A stretch of DNA of 64,000 nucleotides from Clostridiales bacterium (GTDB lineage Bacteria; Bacillota; Clostridia; Lachnospirales; Lachnospiraceae), in the NCBI GenBank assembly GCA_018365455.1, contig JAGZJZ010000005.1, positions 1-64,000 on the forward strand, given 5' to 3'. This document shows, in pieces, positions 54,638-63,833 of this stretch. The translations under genes were made by a program, and so were the position numbers. The notes under the pieces were generated by a model. That model was not told the origin of the DNA. It did not search any database and was given only the letters and a program-made list of their open reading frames with translations. How positions within the stretch are numbered: the stretch's first letter is position 1; every line of letters begins with the position of its first letter.

Positions 54638-55528
54638 ATGAAAAAAGTACAGGTCAGTAAATTGGAAAAAAGAAATTATAAATGGATTTACTTATTTTTA
54701 TTACCTTCAATTCTTATATTTTTGTTTTTTTATCTTTCGCCCATCGTAACGGTATTTGTAACTTCCTTTACAAAGTGGGATGGTTTTAACAGCCCTGTAT
54801 TTACCGGATTGGATAATTACAAGCAGATGATTGGTAGTGATACTTTCCGGATTGCATTAAAAAATCTGCTGCTCTGGTCAATTATAGCCGGTACAATGCA
54901 TGTGGGGTTTGGCGTTCTGGTAGCATTTATCCTTTTCCAAAAGCCTTTTGGCTGGAAGATAACCAGAACTGTGTTCATGATTCCAAATGTTATATCCGCT
55001 GCAGCGTGGGCATTGATCTATAAGTTTATCTTTAATAACGATATGGGTATTTTAAATAATATCATCCGTAAATTTGATCCCGACTTTGGGGTGCAGTGGT
55101 TTTATCAGTCACCCTATGCCTTTTGGGCGGTAACATTAACCTGGCTGTTTTATGCGGTAATCGTAACCCTTGTCGTATTAAATGACTTAATGGCAATACC
55201 TGAGGAATTGAACGAGGCAGCCCGGGTAGACGGAGCTTCCAAATGGCAGATCATTACCAGAATTCATCTGCCCCTTTGCCGCAATGCGATAGGAACGGGA
55301 ATCATCTGCTCCATTACTTCACGAATAGCCATGTATGAACAGATCGCCCTGACAACGGCGGGAGGACCGGGGGATGACACCATGAATCTTCCCATTATAT
55401 TAGTAAAATCAATCAGCGATATGAAATATGGTTATGCCAATGCCAACGGTGTGGTCATGTTTTTATTGGGACTATTGATACTGGCGTTGGTAAACAGGGC
55501 ATTTCACATGAATGAAAGCGCATATTAA
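54638..55528 (+). CDS. Sugar ABC transporter permease (MalF/UgpA type)
   Basis: The 296-residue membrane protein has coupling loop NEAARVDGASKWQIITRIHLP near residue 192 and six hydrophobic segments. GGTAGGAGGAGAAG precedes the start. It follows the binding-protein gene by 38 bases. Confidence 0.93.
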   Translation: MKKVQVSKLEKRNYKWIYLFLLPSILIFLFFYLSPIVTVFVTSFTKWDGFNSPVFTGLDNYKQMIGSDTFRIALKNLLLWSIIAGTMHVGFGVLVAFILFQKPFGWKITRTVFMIPNVISAAAWALIYKFIFNNDMGILNNIIRKFDPDFGVQWFYQSPYAFWAVTLTWLFYAVIVTLVVLNDLMAIPEELNEAARVDGASKWQIITRIHLPLCRNAIGTGIICSITSRIAMYEQIALTTAGGPGDDTMNLPIILVKSISDMKYGYANANGVVMFLLGLLILALVNRAFHMNESAY

Positions 55529-55539
55529 GGAGGGAAATC

Positions 55540-56373
55540 ATGAAACAGGTAAAAAAAGTTCTTGTAAAAATATTTGAATATGGAATATTGATTTTTACAA
55601 TCATCGTTTCTGTATTTCCGATCATATGGGTTATTATGTCTGCATTTAAAACCAATGCACAGATCCTGGGGAGTCCCTTTTCCCTGCCCACCAGTATTAG
55701 CTTTGACGCATTTAGCTATTTATTTGAAAAATATAATTTCTTAAGATATGCGTTAAACTCACTGTTGATCTGTATAACTTCAACCGGTTTATCCCTTATT
55801 ATTTTTGCTATGGGAGGATATGTAATTGCTAAATATAAATTCCCCGGGAGAAATTTTATTTTTGCCCTGTTTACCATTACCTTATTGGTACCGGCCCAGT
55901 CCAAGGCACAGCCGATCTTTTCTTTGATCATGAATTTAAACTTATACGACAATATTTGGGGAGTAGCTCTGGTGTACCTCTCAGCCGGACTTGCCATGTC
56001 TATGTTTATATTAAAATCTACGTTTATGTCAATTCCGAAGTCTCTGGATGAAGCAGCAGCGATTGAGGGGGCCGGATTCTTCACCGTATTCTGGAGAATT
56101 AATCTGCCGCTGGCTAAAAGCGGGCTGGCGACGGCAGGAATATTGATGTTCTTAAATAACTGGAATGAGTATTTTTATGCTTCCCTGCTTACTTCCTCGG
56201 ATTTAAACAGGACCTTACCCCTGGCACTGCAGTTTTTCAACGAAGCATTCTCTTATGATTATACCAAGCTCTTTGCCGCACTTACGGTAGTTGTGCTCCC
56301 GGGAATTATTCTTTATGCATTTGCGCAGGAACAGGTACAGGAGAGTATTGCGGCATCCGGGGTGAAAGGATGA
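55540..56373 (+). CDS. Sugar ABC transporter permease (MalG/UgpE type)
   Basis: The 277-residue membrane protein has coupling loop DEAAAIEGAGFFTVFW near residue 168 and the NNWNEYFYASL motif after it. It completes the pore. As at the GH98 locus, no ATPase gene follows. Confidence 0.93.
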   Translation: MKQVKKVLVKIFEYGILIFTIIVSVFPIIWVIMSAFKTNAQILGSPFSLPTSISFDAFSYLFEKYNFLRYALNSLLICITSTGLSLIIFAMGGYVIAKYKFPGRNFIFALFTITLLVPAQSKAQPIFSLIMNLNLYDNIWGVALVYLSAGLAMSMFILKSTFMSIPKSLDEAAAIEGAGFFTVFWRINLPLAKSGLATAGILMFLNNWNEYFYASLLTSSDLNRTLPLALQFFNEAFSYDYTKLFAALTVVVLPGIILYAFAQEQVQESIAASGVKG

Positions 56374-56383
56374 TCAGACAAAT

Positions 56384-56458
56384 AAGCAATACCAAATGAG
56401 CAATACCAAATATGCAATACCAAATAAGTAATACTAAATAAGTAAGCCAATACAAATA
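56384..56458 (+). repeat. Imperfect 14-15 bp tandem repeat before the GH63 gene
   Basis: Five degenerate copies of a GCAATACCAAATAA unit run through the spacer between the permease and GH63 genes. They have no inverted symmetry. They may be slippage-prone and alter the spacing or expression of the GH63 gene. Confidence 0.8.
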
Positions 56459-56475
56459 CAGGAGACAGACAACTT

Positions 56476-58173
56476 ATGAAATTCGATATCAATACAGTAC
56501 CATTCAGCTGCTACGGATCTTATCTGGCATTTTCTTACCCAAGAGATGGGGAAGGCATTTATCAGGATCATCTGGCGCTGCGCATCCTTTATGGCATGTT
56601 TAATGAACAGGAGACATACCCCATTGTGATGCTGAATCAGGAGGGGGAGCCGGTTGTAGGCGACATAGAAGCCACGCCTGCCCAGCTAAAGGTAAGCGCC
56701 GGCGGCAAGGGCTATCAAATGTGTTTTCAAAATGAAGATACCGTACATGTAAAAGGCAGTACGGGTATTATGATTACAAAGACGAAAATGTTCGGTTTAA
56801 TGTGTGACCGTGTTATGCACCATGAAACAGGCAGCTGGGAAATAGCTGGAAATGATGCATCTGTTATTATTGAAATGATCAGGGGATGTATCAGTGATGA
56901 TTCCGTGTGGTCCGAGGAAGGTACAAGATGTGAAAACATAAAAGTGCTGATCCATCCCGATGATACAGGTGAATTCCAACTGAAATTAACGCTGGCAGGA
57001 TTAAGTTACCGCAAACCGGAGCCTCTAACTTATGAAGAGAATCTGCAGAATGCAGAAGAGACATTCGAAGATTTTAAAAAGCATTTTCATACAGGCATTG
57101 ATAAGTACAAGGAATCTATGGAATTGGCTGCATATATCAGCTGGCACAGTGTCGTTAAGCAGGAAGGATATGTGAAATATCCGGTAATGTTAATGACAAA
57201 AAATAAAATGAATATGGTTTGGAGCTGGGATTATACATTCAATGCCCTTGCCATGATGGATAAAGATCCAAATCTTGCGTATGACCAATTTCTGGCGATA
57301 GCCGAAATGCAGGAAAAGGATGGTTCCTACCCGGATGCATTTCATGCAAGAGCATATGTATGTACCTTTGTAAAGCCTCCGGTTCAGGGATTTATCCTGA
57401 AAAAAATGTTCAAAATTCAAAAACCCGGAATGGATACCATTGCAAAAATTTATGATTCTGTTGTCCGGTTTACAAGATGGTGGTTTGAATACAGAGGTAC
57501 AGTAGACGGCATTCCGGTCTACCATCATGGAAATGATTCAGGATGGGACAACAGCACCGCTTTTCGCCTTGGAGTGCCGGTAAAATCGCCTGACCTTTCG
57601 GCGTGGCTGATTATACAGATGGATTTTCTGGCGGATACCGCAAAAGAATTAGGACGAATGGAGGAAGCAGATGCATGGAAGAAAAGAAGTGAAGAGTTGC
57701 TGGATAAAATGTTAACCCTTTTTGTGGAACATAATCATATGAAAGCGATCAAAGTACCGGAAAATAAAACCGTGGAATGCGATTCCCTTTTGCTGTATGT
57801 GCCGCTGATACTTGGGGAAAAGCTTCCATCTGAGATACGGGAAAGAATGCTGGAAGAACTTCTGAAAGAAAAGAATTTTATAACAGACTACGGCATAGCA
57901 TCAGAACCGATTGACAGTCCCTATTTTGTGGAAGACGGATACTGGAGGGGGGCAATATGGCCGCCAACTGCCTATATCATGACGGAAGCCCTAATGGAAA
58001 ATGGACGAAAAGAAGAGGCAATATTAAATGCAAGAAGATTTTGTGATATGTGTGCATCAGAGGGATTTTTTGAGAACTACAGTGCCATTGACGGACATGG
58101 TCTAAGAGATTCCGGGTTTACCTGGACGGCAAGTGTATTTATGATCTTGATCAGAGATTATCTGGATCTTTAA
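56476..58173 (+). CDS. GH63-like (alpha/alpha)6-barrel glycosidase, cytoplasmic
   Basis: The 565-residue protein has no signal peptide. An N-terminal beta-rich region (about 1-190) leads into an (alpha/alpha)6 toroid (MVWSWDYTFNALAM, HGNDSGWDNSTAF, YWRGAIWPPTAYIM). These motifs match the GH63/GH37 glucosidase clan (processing glucosidase I, trehalase, YgjK). The DSGWDN segment holds a likely catalytic aspartate. It ends the LacI-2 operon and should hydrolyse the imported sugar. The family assignment rests on motif pattern, and the substrate is open. Confidence 0.78.
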   Translation: MKFDINTVPFSCYGSYLAFSYPRDGEGIYQDHLALRILYGMFNEQETYPIVMLNQEGEPVVGDIEATPAQLKVSAGGKGYQMCFQNEDTVHVKGSTGIMITKTKMFGLMCDRVMHHETGSWEIAGNDASVIIEMIRGCISDDSVWSEEGTRCENIKVLIHPDDTGEFQLKLTLAGLSYRKPEPLTYEENLQNAEETFEDFKKHFHTGIDKYKESMELAAYISWHSVVKQEGYVKYPVMLMTKNKMNMVWSWDYTFNALAMMDKDPNLAYDQFLAIAEMQEKDGSYPDAFHARAYVCTFVKPPVQGFILKKMFKIQKPGMDTIAKIYDSVVRFTRWWFEYRGTVDGIPVYHHGNDSGWDNSTAFRLGVPVKSPDLSAWLIIQMDFLADTAKELGRMEEADAWKKRSEELLDKMLTLFVEHNHMKAIKVPENKTVECDSLLLYVPLILGEKLPSEIRERMLEELLKEKNFITDYGIASEPIDSPYFVEDGYWRGAIWPPTAYIMTEALMENGRKEEAILNARRFCDMCASEGFFENYSAIDGHGLRDSGFTWTASVFMILIRDYLDL

Positions 58174-58190
58174 CTGTCAGGTCATCCCAC

Positions 58191-58233
58191 AATAGAGTCA
58201 TAGGGAAAAAGTATCTCCATGACTCTATTTTTA
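58191..58233. terminator. Bidirectional terminator between GH63 and URO-D-like genes
   Basis: AATAGAGTCAT (58191-58201) pairs perfectly with ATGACTCTATT (58219-58229) and is followed by TTTATTT. It lies between converging genes. Confidence 0.85.
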
Positions 58234-58259
58234 TTTGGATGTGATAGTAAAATTCTGAC

Positions 58260-59486
58260 TTAATTAACCATAGCCATTGCACATTTTTCCCATTTTACTA
58301 GATTCTCCGGGTTATGCCCAATTGTACTAATGTCTTTTAAGATTAATTCATAAGAACAGTTATTTTTTGAGCATGCCCCTGTTAAGTGAGCCAGTTCTTT
58401 TTGTATCACTTGTAAATCCAATTGTGAAGAAGCAACGTTAGAAGGACTTGGTTTTGCAGATAGTACGTATTTACGCTGAATTATTTCAGCAGCAATATCA
58501 ATATCTGCCCAAGGTGAGATAGATATTTTTCTGAGATTTGGTATCTGTTCTACAAGATCTATTTTGGTATGAAGCGGTTCACAGCATCCATAATAGTTTA
58601 AGCCAAAAGGTGCAAGGGAGCGTATCATATAATTAATATCAAATTCTTTATGCATATCAGGTGACGCACTTGCAAATATCTGAGCCGCTCCACGTCCCCA
58701 CACATCACGGGCTCGAACATGATCTGGATCAAAGTCTTTTTTGGGAAGATCTGATGTAAGAGCGGAAGTACAGTGTATGGAAAGCTGTGAAGGTTCGAAG
58801 AGGTTCAATTCCTCATATTGGCGTATGGTATCCAAAGCAATGGATGTCATTTTCTCAATAATTGCATGCATAAATTCAGGTCTTTCCAGAAGATCCATCA
58901 GAAGATTTGCAGCACCCCGGTAGCGTACAATATCGTCCCAAGGGACTACATGATACTCCAGACCCTGTATGCGGACAGGAAGCGTGTCTTGGAACACATC
59001 AGATAATAAGTCAAATTGTCTGATGGTCTCTCTGTAATCATAGGTAATGACAGGAGAATGAAGACGTTCCAACTGATCCACCGTTTCCAGATGATCAAAA
59101 TATTCATGAGATACAATCTGGTTTTCTAATTCTGTGGCAATGGTATGTTCTTCCACATCTATGCCAATACCGCTGGAGTGTACAATTTTAGGAACTGAAA
59201 AATAATCAGGAAGTATCATATCTCCCGGAAAATGATTCCATTGGTATAGGATCTGACGGAGGGTGCGTTCTACAGAACGCAGATAGGGGTCTGTGCAGGA
59301 AAGTTTCAGCGCATTCTCATGGTTAAATTCGTTCCAGGGAACCTCGTTTATCAATACAATGGGACGTATGGGGGTCAGATCATTAACGGCAGTATGTAGT
59401 TTTTTCCTCTTTTCATTTACTGGATCAGCCATAGATTCTGCATATTGTTTGCCAAGCTCCTGTAAAATATAAATATCTTTATTCAT
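58260..59486 (-). CDS. URO-D / corrinoid methyltransferase-like protein
   Basis: The 408-residue protein resembles the uroporphyrinogen-decarboxylase superfamily, which includes the MtaA/MtbA and MetE-like methyl-cobalamin:thiol methyltransferases. Residues H238-C239 (SIHCTS) and C301-C302-E-P-L-H306 (YYGCCEPLH) fit the zinc-ligand pattern of that branch rather than haem-pathway HemE. There is no corrinoid protein nearby. It follows a GH63-like gene by 54 bases on the same strand. Such URO-D-like genes beside glycosidases in gut Firmicutes have no established function that I know. Confidence 0.72.
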   Translation of the reverse strand: MNKDIYILQELGKQYAESMADPVNEKRKKLHTAVNDLTPIRPIVLINEVPWNEFNHENALKLSCTDPYLRSVERTLRQILYQWNHFPGDMILPDYFSVPKIVHSSGIGIDVEEHTIATELENQIVSHEYFDHLETVDQLERLHSPVITYDYRETIRQFDLLSDVFQDTLPVRIQGLEYHVVPWDDIVRYRGAANLLMDLLERPEFMHAIIEKMTSIALDTIRQYEELNLFEPSQLSIHCTSALTSDLPKKDFDPDHVRARDVWGRGAAQIFASASPDMHKEFDINYMIRSLAPFGLNYYGCCEPLHTKIDLVEQIPNLRKISISPWADIDIAAEIIQRKYVLSAKPSPSNVASSQLDLQVIQKELAHLTGACSKNNCSYELILKDISTIGHNPENLVKWEKCAMAMVN

Positions 59487-59540
59487 TTCAAAAACTCCTT
59501 TCTACTAGATTTAGGTATCATCAAAGGTGATTTCTGAAAA

Positions 59541-61700
59541 TCAGAAACTATTTTCAGAATTTAATTGGGAAAAGGTTATCTGTTTATCCAGAGCACCGTC
59601 AAAAATAATCATTCCATTTGACAACCGCAGAGTATAATGTATGATTTCCGGCTGCGGATATAACGTAATGCAGCAGGTTTTAGAAGTAATTACAACAGCT
59701 GAAATAATCCCTTCCGTCAGTGTGAAATGGTCCATGATAATCATTTCATTAGATGCAATAAGCTGCTTGTTATTCCTGTTGAGCATGAAACCATTTTTCG
59801 TACACAGATCATAGGAACTGCTGCCGACAAGAAAGCCTTCAATTGTGGAAGCGGGTGCATAAAAATTGCCAAATCTTATTCCGCCGTAAGGATGGACATA
59901 AATCAGTTCGCACATGGGAAGATAGGCGAGAAGTGCTCCCCAGGTATAAAATGGGTCTGCATTAAATTTGTCATCCCCGTCCCCGGTAATACAATTATAG
60001 TTCTCGTGTATATGACTTTCTTCATTCCACTCATTCATAAATAACTTCAGGCTTTTATCCGCAAACAGATAAGCAATGCGGTTAAATTCTTCCAGACAAC
60101 TGTATTGTTTCAATCCCTCATATACGAGGAAATTCATGGGTCCCCAGATTCTGCCGCGCCAATAGTCCTGATCTGAAAAAGCGGAACAGCTTTTTGAAAT
60201 ACTGGGTATGACATATGTTCCCCAGAATTCGTTTTCATTTAGCAAGTGACCGTTTACCATTGCCTTCGCCTGTCCGGCAGACGGGATTCCAGCCAGCAGA
60301 GGATAAAAGTTAGTAGGGGAGAAACGATAATCTTTCTCACCGTTCCAATGAAGATTACAATACATTCCTGCATTGGGATCATACATTTTTTGGTTCATTA
60401 TTTCTTTCATGCGTTCAAATTCAGCTTGATATAACTTTTCTTCGGTTAGGCGGCCGCAAACCCGGCTTATGAATGCAAGACATTTACAATCAAGAGCATA
60501 AAGGGAATTCAGCCCCACATCCGCAAGTTCCATCGTATTTGTTTTTTCGTTAAATACTACTTGATCATACATGGGACTATTGTCCAGACCAGATTCAAAC
60601 ATAGCACATGCCATGGTATTGCCATTATCAAAATACCCCTGTTCCGTTCCGCTCGGATTCGGATTCGATCCCCATTCTAATAACCCGTCATGATTCCCGT
60701 CCCGGTTTTCAAACCACCATTTATTCCAGCGAACCAGGGGTTCGTAATACCTTTCCAAAAGATTCTTATCCTGGAACTGCTGATAAAGCTTCAAAATGCA
60801 ATAGGAGCCAACCGGGGGCTGGGAACGATCCGGACTGCCGCCTCTTTCGGAGCCGAAGTTCGGGATCATGCCATCTGATGTCATTTCCTGAAAGATAGCA
60901 TCAATCTGCCAGCGTGGAAATTTTCGGCTGTATGTGGCACCCATCAGAGCAGAAAAGAAAGTATCCCATTCAAAAAGGACATAAGAGCCGAATCCTTTTC
61001 CGTTCTGTACACACCAGGCTCTGGATACCGGCGAGCAGATTCGTTCTTTTACGTGGTCATAGATGGTATTCCAACCCATCCCCTTTTGTAATGCGTCTGA
61101 TACGCCGTCAAGCCACCCTCCAGAATGCGCAGAACTGGAGATACATTGCCTGCGTGCAGCATCCAGATGGAGGGCAATTAAATCGGGGTCGGTATTCATA
61201 TTACAAGTGATATAAAATACTTGGTTTGATTCAACCAGTATTCCAGGCAGACTGGTATTGACTTTTACATGAGAAATAAAAGCAGCATTGGTCTTAATCA
61301 TATAGTCCTTATTTTCGCTTCTGATGGAAAGGCCATCTTGTAATACTTCTACAGATCCTTTGTGCATCCACAATATAGATGCACAAAGAAAGAAGTAAAT
61401 TTTTTCTTTCTTTTGCAGCGGTGTAACCCGGTAGGCAAAACAATCACCTGTTGATACGAATTCCAGACGGAAAGAAAAGTCCTGATAATTTAGATCAATA
61501 TCAAAATAACTTCCGTCTTCTGCATGCAAACCAAAGCGTTTCACATTTTTATACATGTTCCCTTCATCCGCCTGATTCCTCCAAAGCATGCGATCCAGTA
61601 GAAATTTTTGTGTGCAGTCATAAATTCCGATGCGGACACTTGCCATATCGGGAAGATGGAGCACGGAGTTTAATTCTCCGGCACAATAGGTATTCCACAT
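59541..61700 (-). CDS. GH63-like glycosidase (YgjK-type)
   Basis: The start is ATG 61700, behind AGGAGAAAAACT; upstream residues in this frame lie within the dispersed repeat and are not coding. The 719-residue protein has a beta-sandwich N-terminal half and a C-terminal toroid with RSQPPVGSYCILKLYQQF, WWFENRDGNHDGLLEWG, SGLDNSPMYD and YWRGRIWGPMNFLVYEG. These segments match GH63 YgjK-like glucosidases, with SGLDNSP as the catalytic-aspartate region. It is cytoplasmic and probably co-transcribed with the URO-D-like gene. It is not a close copy of the GH63-like protein at 56476. Confidence 0.8.
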   Translation of the reverse strand: MWNTYCAGELNSVLHLPDMASVRIGIYDCTQKFLLDRMLWRNQADEGNMYKNVKRFGLHAEDGSYFDIDLNYQDFSFRLEFVSTGDCFAYRVTPLQKKEKIYFFLCASILWMHKGSVEVLQDGLSIRSENKDYMIKTNAAFISHVKVNTSLPGILVESNQVFYITCNMNTDPDLIALHLDAARRQCISSSAHSGGWLDGVSDALQKGMGWNTIYDHVKERICSPVSRAWCVQNGKGFGSYVLFEWDTFFSALMGATYSRKFPRWQIDAIFQEMTSDGMIPNFGSERGGSPDRSQPPVGSYCILKLYQQFQDKNLLERYYEPLVRWNKWWFENRDGNHDGLLEWGSNPNPSGTEQGYFDNGNTMACAMFESGLDNSPMYDQVVFNEKTNTMELADVGLNSLYALDCKCLAFISRVCGRLTEEKLYQAEFERMKEIMNQKMYDPNAGMYCNLHWNGEKDYRFSPTNFYPLLAGIPSAGQAKAMVNGHLLNENEFWGTYVIPSISKSCSAFSDQDYWRGRIWGPMNFLVYEGLKQYSCLEEFNRIAYLFADKSLKLFMNEWNEESHIHENYNCITGDGDDKFNADPFYTWGALLAYLPMCELIYVHPYGGIRFGNFYAPASTIEGFLVGSSSYDLCTKNGFMLNRNNKQLIASNEMIIMDHFTLTEGIISAVVITSKTCCITLYPQPEIIHYTLRLSNGMIIFDGALDKQITFSQLNSENSF

Positions 61701-61719
61701 AGTTTTTCTCCTTTTTTCG

Positions 61720-61846
61720 TTTATTCCCGCGGGCAACGAGCCAAACGGACACGCTGGCGCGTCCATTTGGCGACTGCCGCGAGGGTTGCTGAACGTCCAG
61801 TGGACGTTCGTTTAGCAACGACCGGAGCGGAAGCGGAGAACAAATA
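61720..61846 (+). repeat. Dispersed intergenic repeat, copy 4 (full length)
   Basis: The element runs from TTTATTCCCGCGGGCAACG to GGAGCGGAAGCGGAGAACAAATA. It holds one hairpin at 61742-61776 (CCAAACGGAC...GTCCATTTGG) and a second at 61795-61819 (GTTGCT-GAACGTCCA-G-TGGACGTTC-GTTT-AGCAAC). It lies directly upstream of the GH63 gene (minus), between that gene and its promoter. The rest of the gap to 62030 contains a TATAAT at 61989-61994 for the sensor-kinase gene. Confidence 0.85.
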
Positions 61847-62030
61847 CCCCGCTGGTGTACTCTGATTGACTCCAGTATAAATCAAGAGTTGAAAAGAAGT
61901 GACGAAAAATTTGAACTGGTACCAGGAATAATTTATGCAATTTATATATATGGTAAAAGCTTACTTTTGTTTTTTAGTACATATATGCTATAATAACGGC
62001 AATTATAGGAATAAGATTGGAGGAAGACGG

Positions 62031-63833
62031 ATGGGTGCAGCTATAAAGAGATGCTTTAAAAAAGCAGTGGACTGGTACTGGATATTAAGCTTGAAACGGA
62101 AAGTAGTTTTTTTATTCGCCATGGTTTTTCTATTGGTCTTTTCCATTTGTTTTATTGGATTCCGGCTTGTGACCAACTTTAATTATCAGGAAGAATTAAA
62201 AAATCATGCACTCAGCAGAAATCTTCAGGTAGAAGAGAGTCTGAAACAATATATGAAAAACCTGGATTTTACCGCTTATACAACCATGTATAGTAACTGG
62301 GCTCAGAATATATTAAAAGCTGACTATAGTCCTAATGATAAGGAACAGCAGATCCAATTGGAGGGAGCTACTCATTTCTTAAGTAATATATCACAGATGA
62401 ACAAAGATATAGGAGTTGCAATATATGGGAATAATGGTGTATTTGTGATGACAGGCAAAGAAAAATTTGACCCCTATTATAAAATTGAAGATGAGACATG
62501 GCTTAATATTCTGAAACGTGATAGTAAGTACTATCAGTGGCAGGACCATTGCGGTTATTTGGAGTCACCCGGGCAGAAAAATATTCTGTCACTTTATTAT
62601 ACTATCAGGGATTATCATACATTTGATCATATTGGATATATCATATTTTACATACCTACTGAGCAGTGGGATTTTTTAAAAGTGGAGTCGCCCTATAACG
62701 ACTGCATTCTAATAAAAAATGAGAGTGGTAACCAGGTAGAAAGTAATTTTACAAAGAATAATGTAACAGCTTTAGGCGGTATTTTTGAAAAGCTGGATGG
62801 TTTTAAGCCTGGAGAAACCATTGCCAGAAACAATGAAAAGCAGTACTGCGCTGTCTCCTATGGGAAATCAACAGTAACCGGTTGGAAAACTTATGTCTTT
62901 TCTTTTCATTCCGATAAAGATAATACTATTGTGGAACAGTTTGGCTTTTGGGCACTGGTCATTGTGCCGCTGGGTCTGTTGATATTTTTCATAGCAGTCT
63001 ATTTTTCAAATTATCTGTCGCAACCAATTATCCGGTGTAAAAATGCTATTTTAGAGATACGGAATAATAAATTTGGAGTAACAATTGACAATCACTATCA
63101 GGATGAAATCGGAGAATTGATCAGTGGATTTAATGATATGTCTGTAGCTATGGAAAGTCTTATTTCCCAAAATAAAACGATGGAAGTACTGGAACGGGAA
63201 TCCGAGTTTGAGATGCTGCAACAGAAGATTAATCCACATTTTCTCTATAATACGCTGGAGATCATTAATGGATTGATTCTGGAGGATAGGAGTCTGCAGG
63301 CAGTGACGGTATGTGAGACCCTGGGGAAAATGTTCCGATATAATCTGGGGGATGACGCCCGGATATGTCTGCGGGATGAATATGAATACATTCATCAGTA
63401 TCTTACTATTATTTATTATAAAATACCGGATCTGGAGTTCTACGAAGAAATAGATGAACATGTACTTGACATACCGTTTTATAAATTTATTTTACAGCCA
63501 CTGGTGGAAAATTGTATCAAACATGGGTTTCAGGATAAGAGAGAGGAGTGTTGCGTGACCATTCAGATAAAGGAGAAGGGAGGGAAGGTCTCTGTCATAG
63601 TTGTGGATAATGGGTGTGGGATACAGGAAGAAAAATTAAATCAGATCGAAGAAACCTTTTCGCTGATTCGATTGGGGGTAAAAATCAAATCAGGTAAGCA
63701 TATCGGACTGCATAATGTATACCAGAGATTGTGGATGGGGTACCAGGAGAAATTTCAGTTTAACATTACGTCCAGAGCGGGTTTAGGGACGAAGATGGAA
63801 ATAATTGTACCGAAGGAGGAGCCAAAATGTTGA
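62031..63833 (+). CDS. YesM/LytS-type sensor histidine kinase
   Basis: The start is ATG 62031 behind GGAGGAAGACGG. The 600-residue kinase has membrane segments at about 25-45 and about 305-328 flanking an extracellular sensor domain. It then has a HAMP region, the His_kinase motif QQKINPHFLYNTLE near residue 400, and an ATPase domain (LVENCIKHGFQ, VVDNGCGI, IGLHNVYQRL). YesM-type kinases sense extracellular oligosaccharides or binding-protein complexes and control nearby carbohydrate genes. The partner regulator gene overlaps its end by 7 bases. Likely target genes lie beyond the window or include the GH63 cluster. Confidence 0.93.
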   Translation: MGAAIKRCFKKAVDWYWILSLKRKVVFLFAMVFLLVFSICFIGFRLVTNFNYQEELKNHALSRNLQVEESLKQYMKNLDFTAYTTMYSNWAQNILKADYSPNDKEQQIQLEGATHFLSNISQMNKDIGVAIYGNNGVFVMTGKEKFDPYYKIEDETWLNILKRDSKYYQWQDHCGYLESPGQKNILSLYYTIRDYHTFDHIGYIIFYIPTEQWDFLKVESPYNDCILIKNESGNQVESNFTKNNVTALGGIFEKLDGFKPGETIARNNEKQYCAVSYGKSTVTGWKTYVFSFHSDKDNTIVEQFGFWALVIVPLGLLIFFIAVYFSNYLSQPIIRCKNAILEIRNNKFGVTIDNHYQDEIGELISGFNDMSVAMESLISQNKTMEVLERESEFEMLQQKINPHFLYNTLEIINGLILEDRSLQAVTVCETLGKMFRYNLGDDARICLRDEYEYIHQYLTIIYYKIPDLEFYEEIDEHVLDIPFYKFILQPLVENCIKHGFQDKREECCVTIQIKEKGGKVSVIVVDNGCGIQEEKLNQIEETFSLIRLGVKIKSGKHIGLHNVYQRLWMGYQEKFQFNITSRAGLGTKMEIIVPKEEPKC

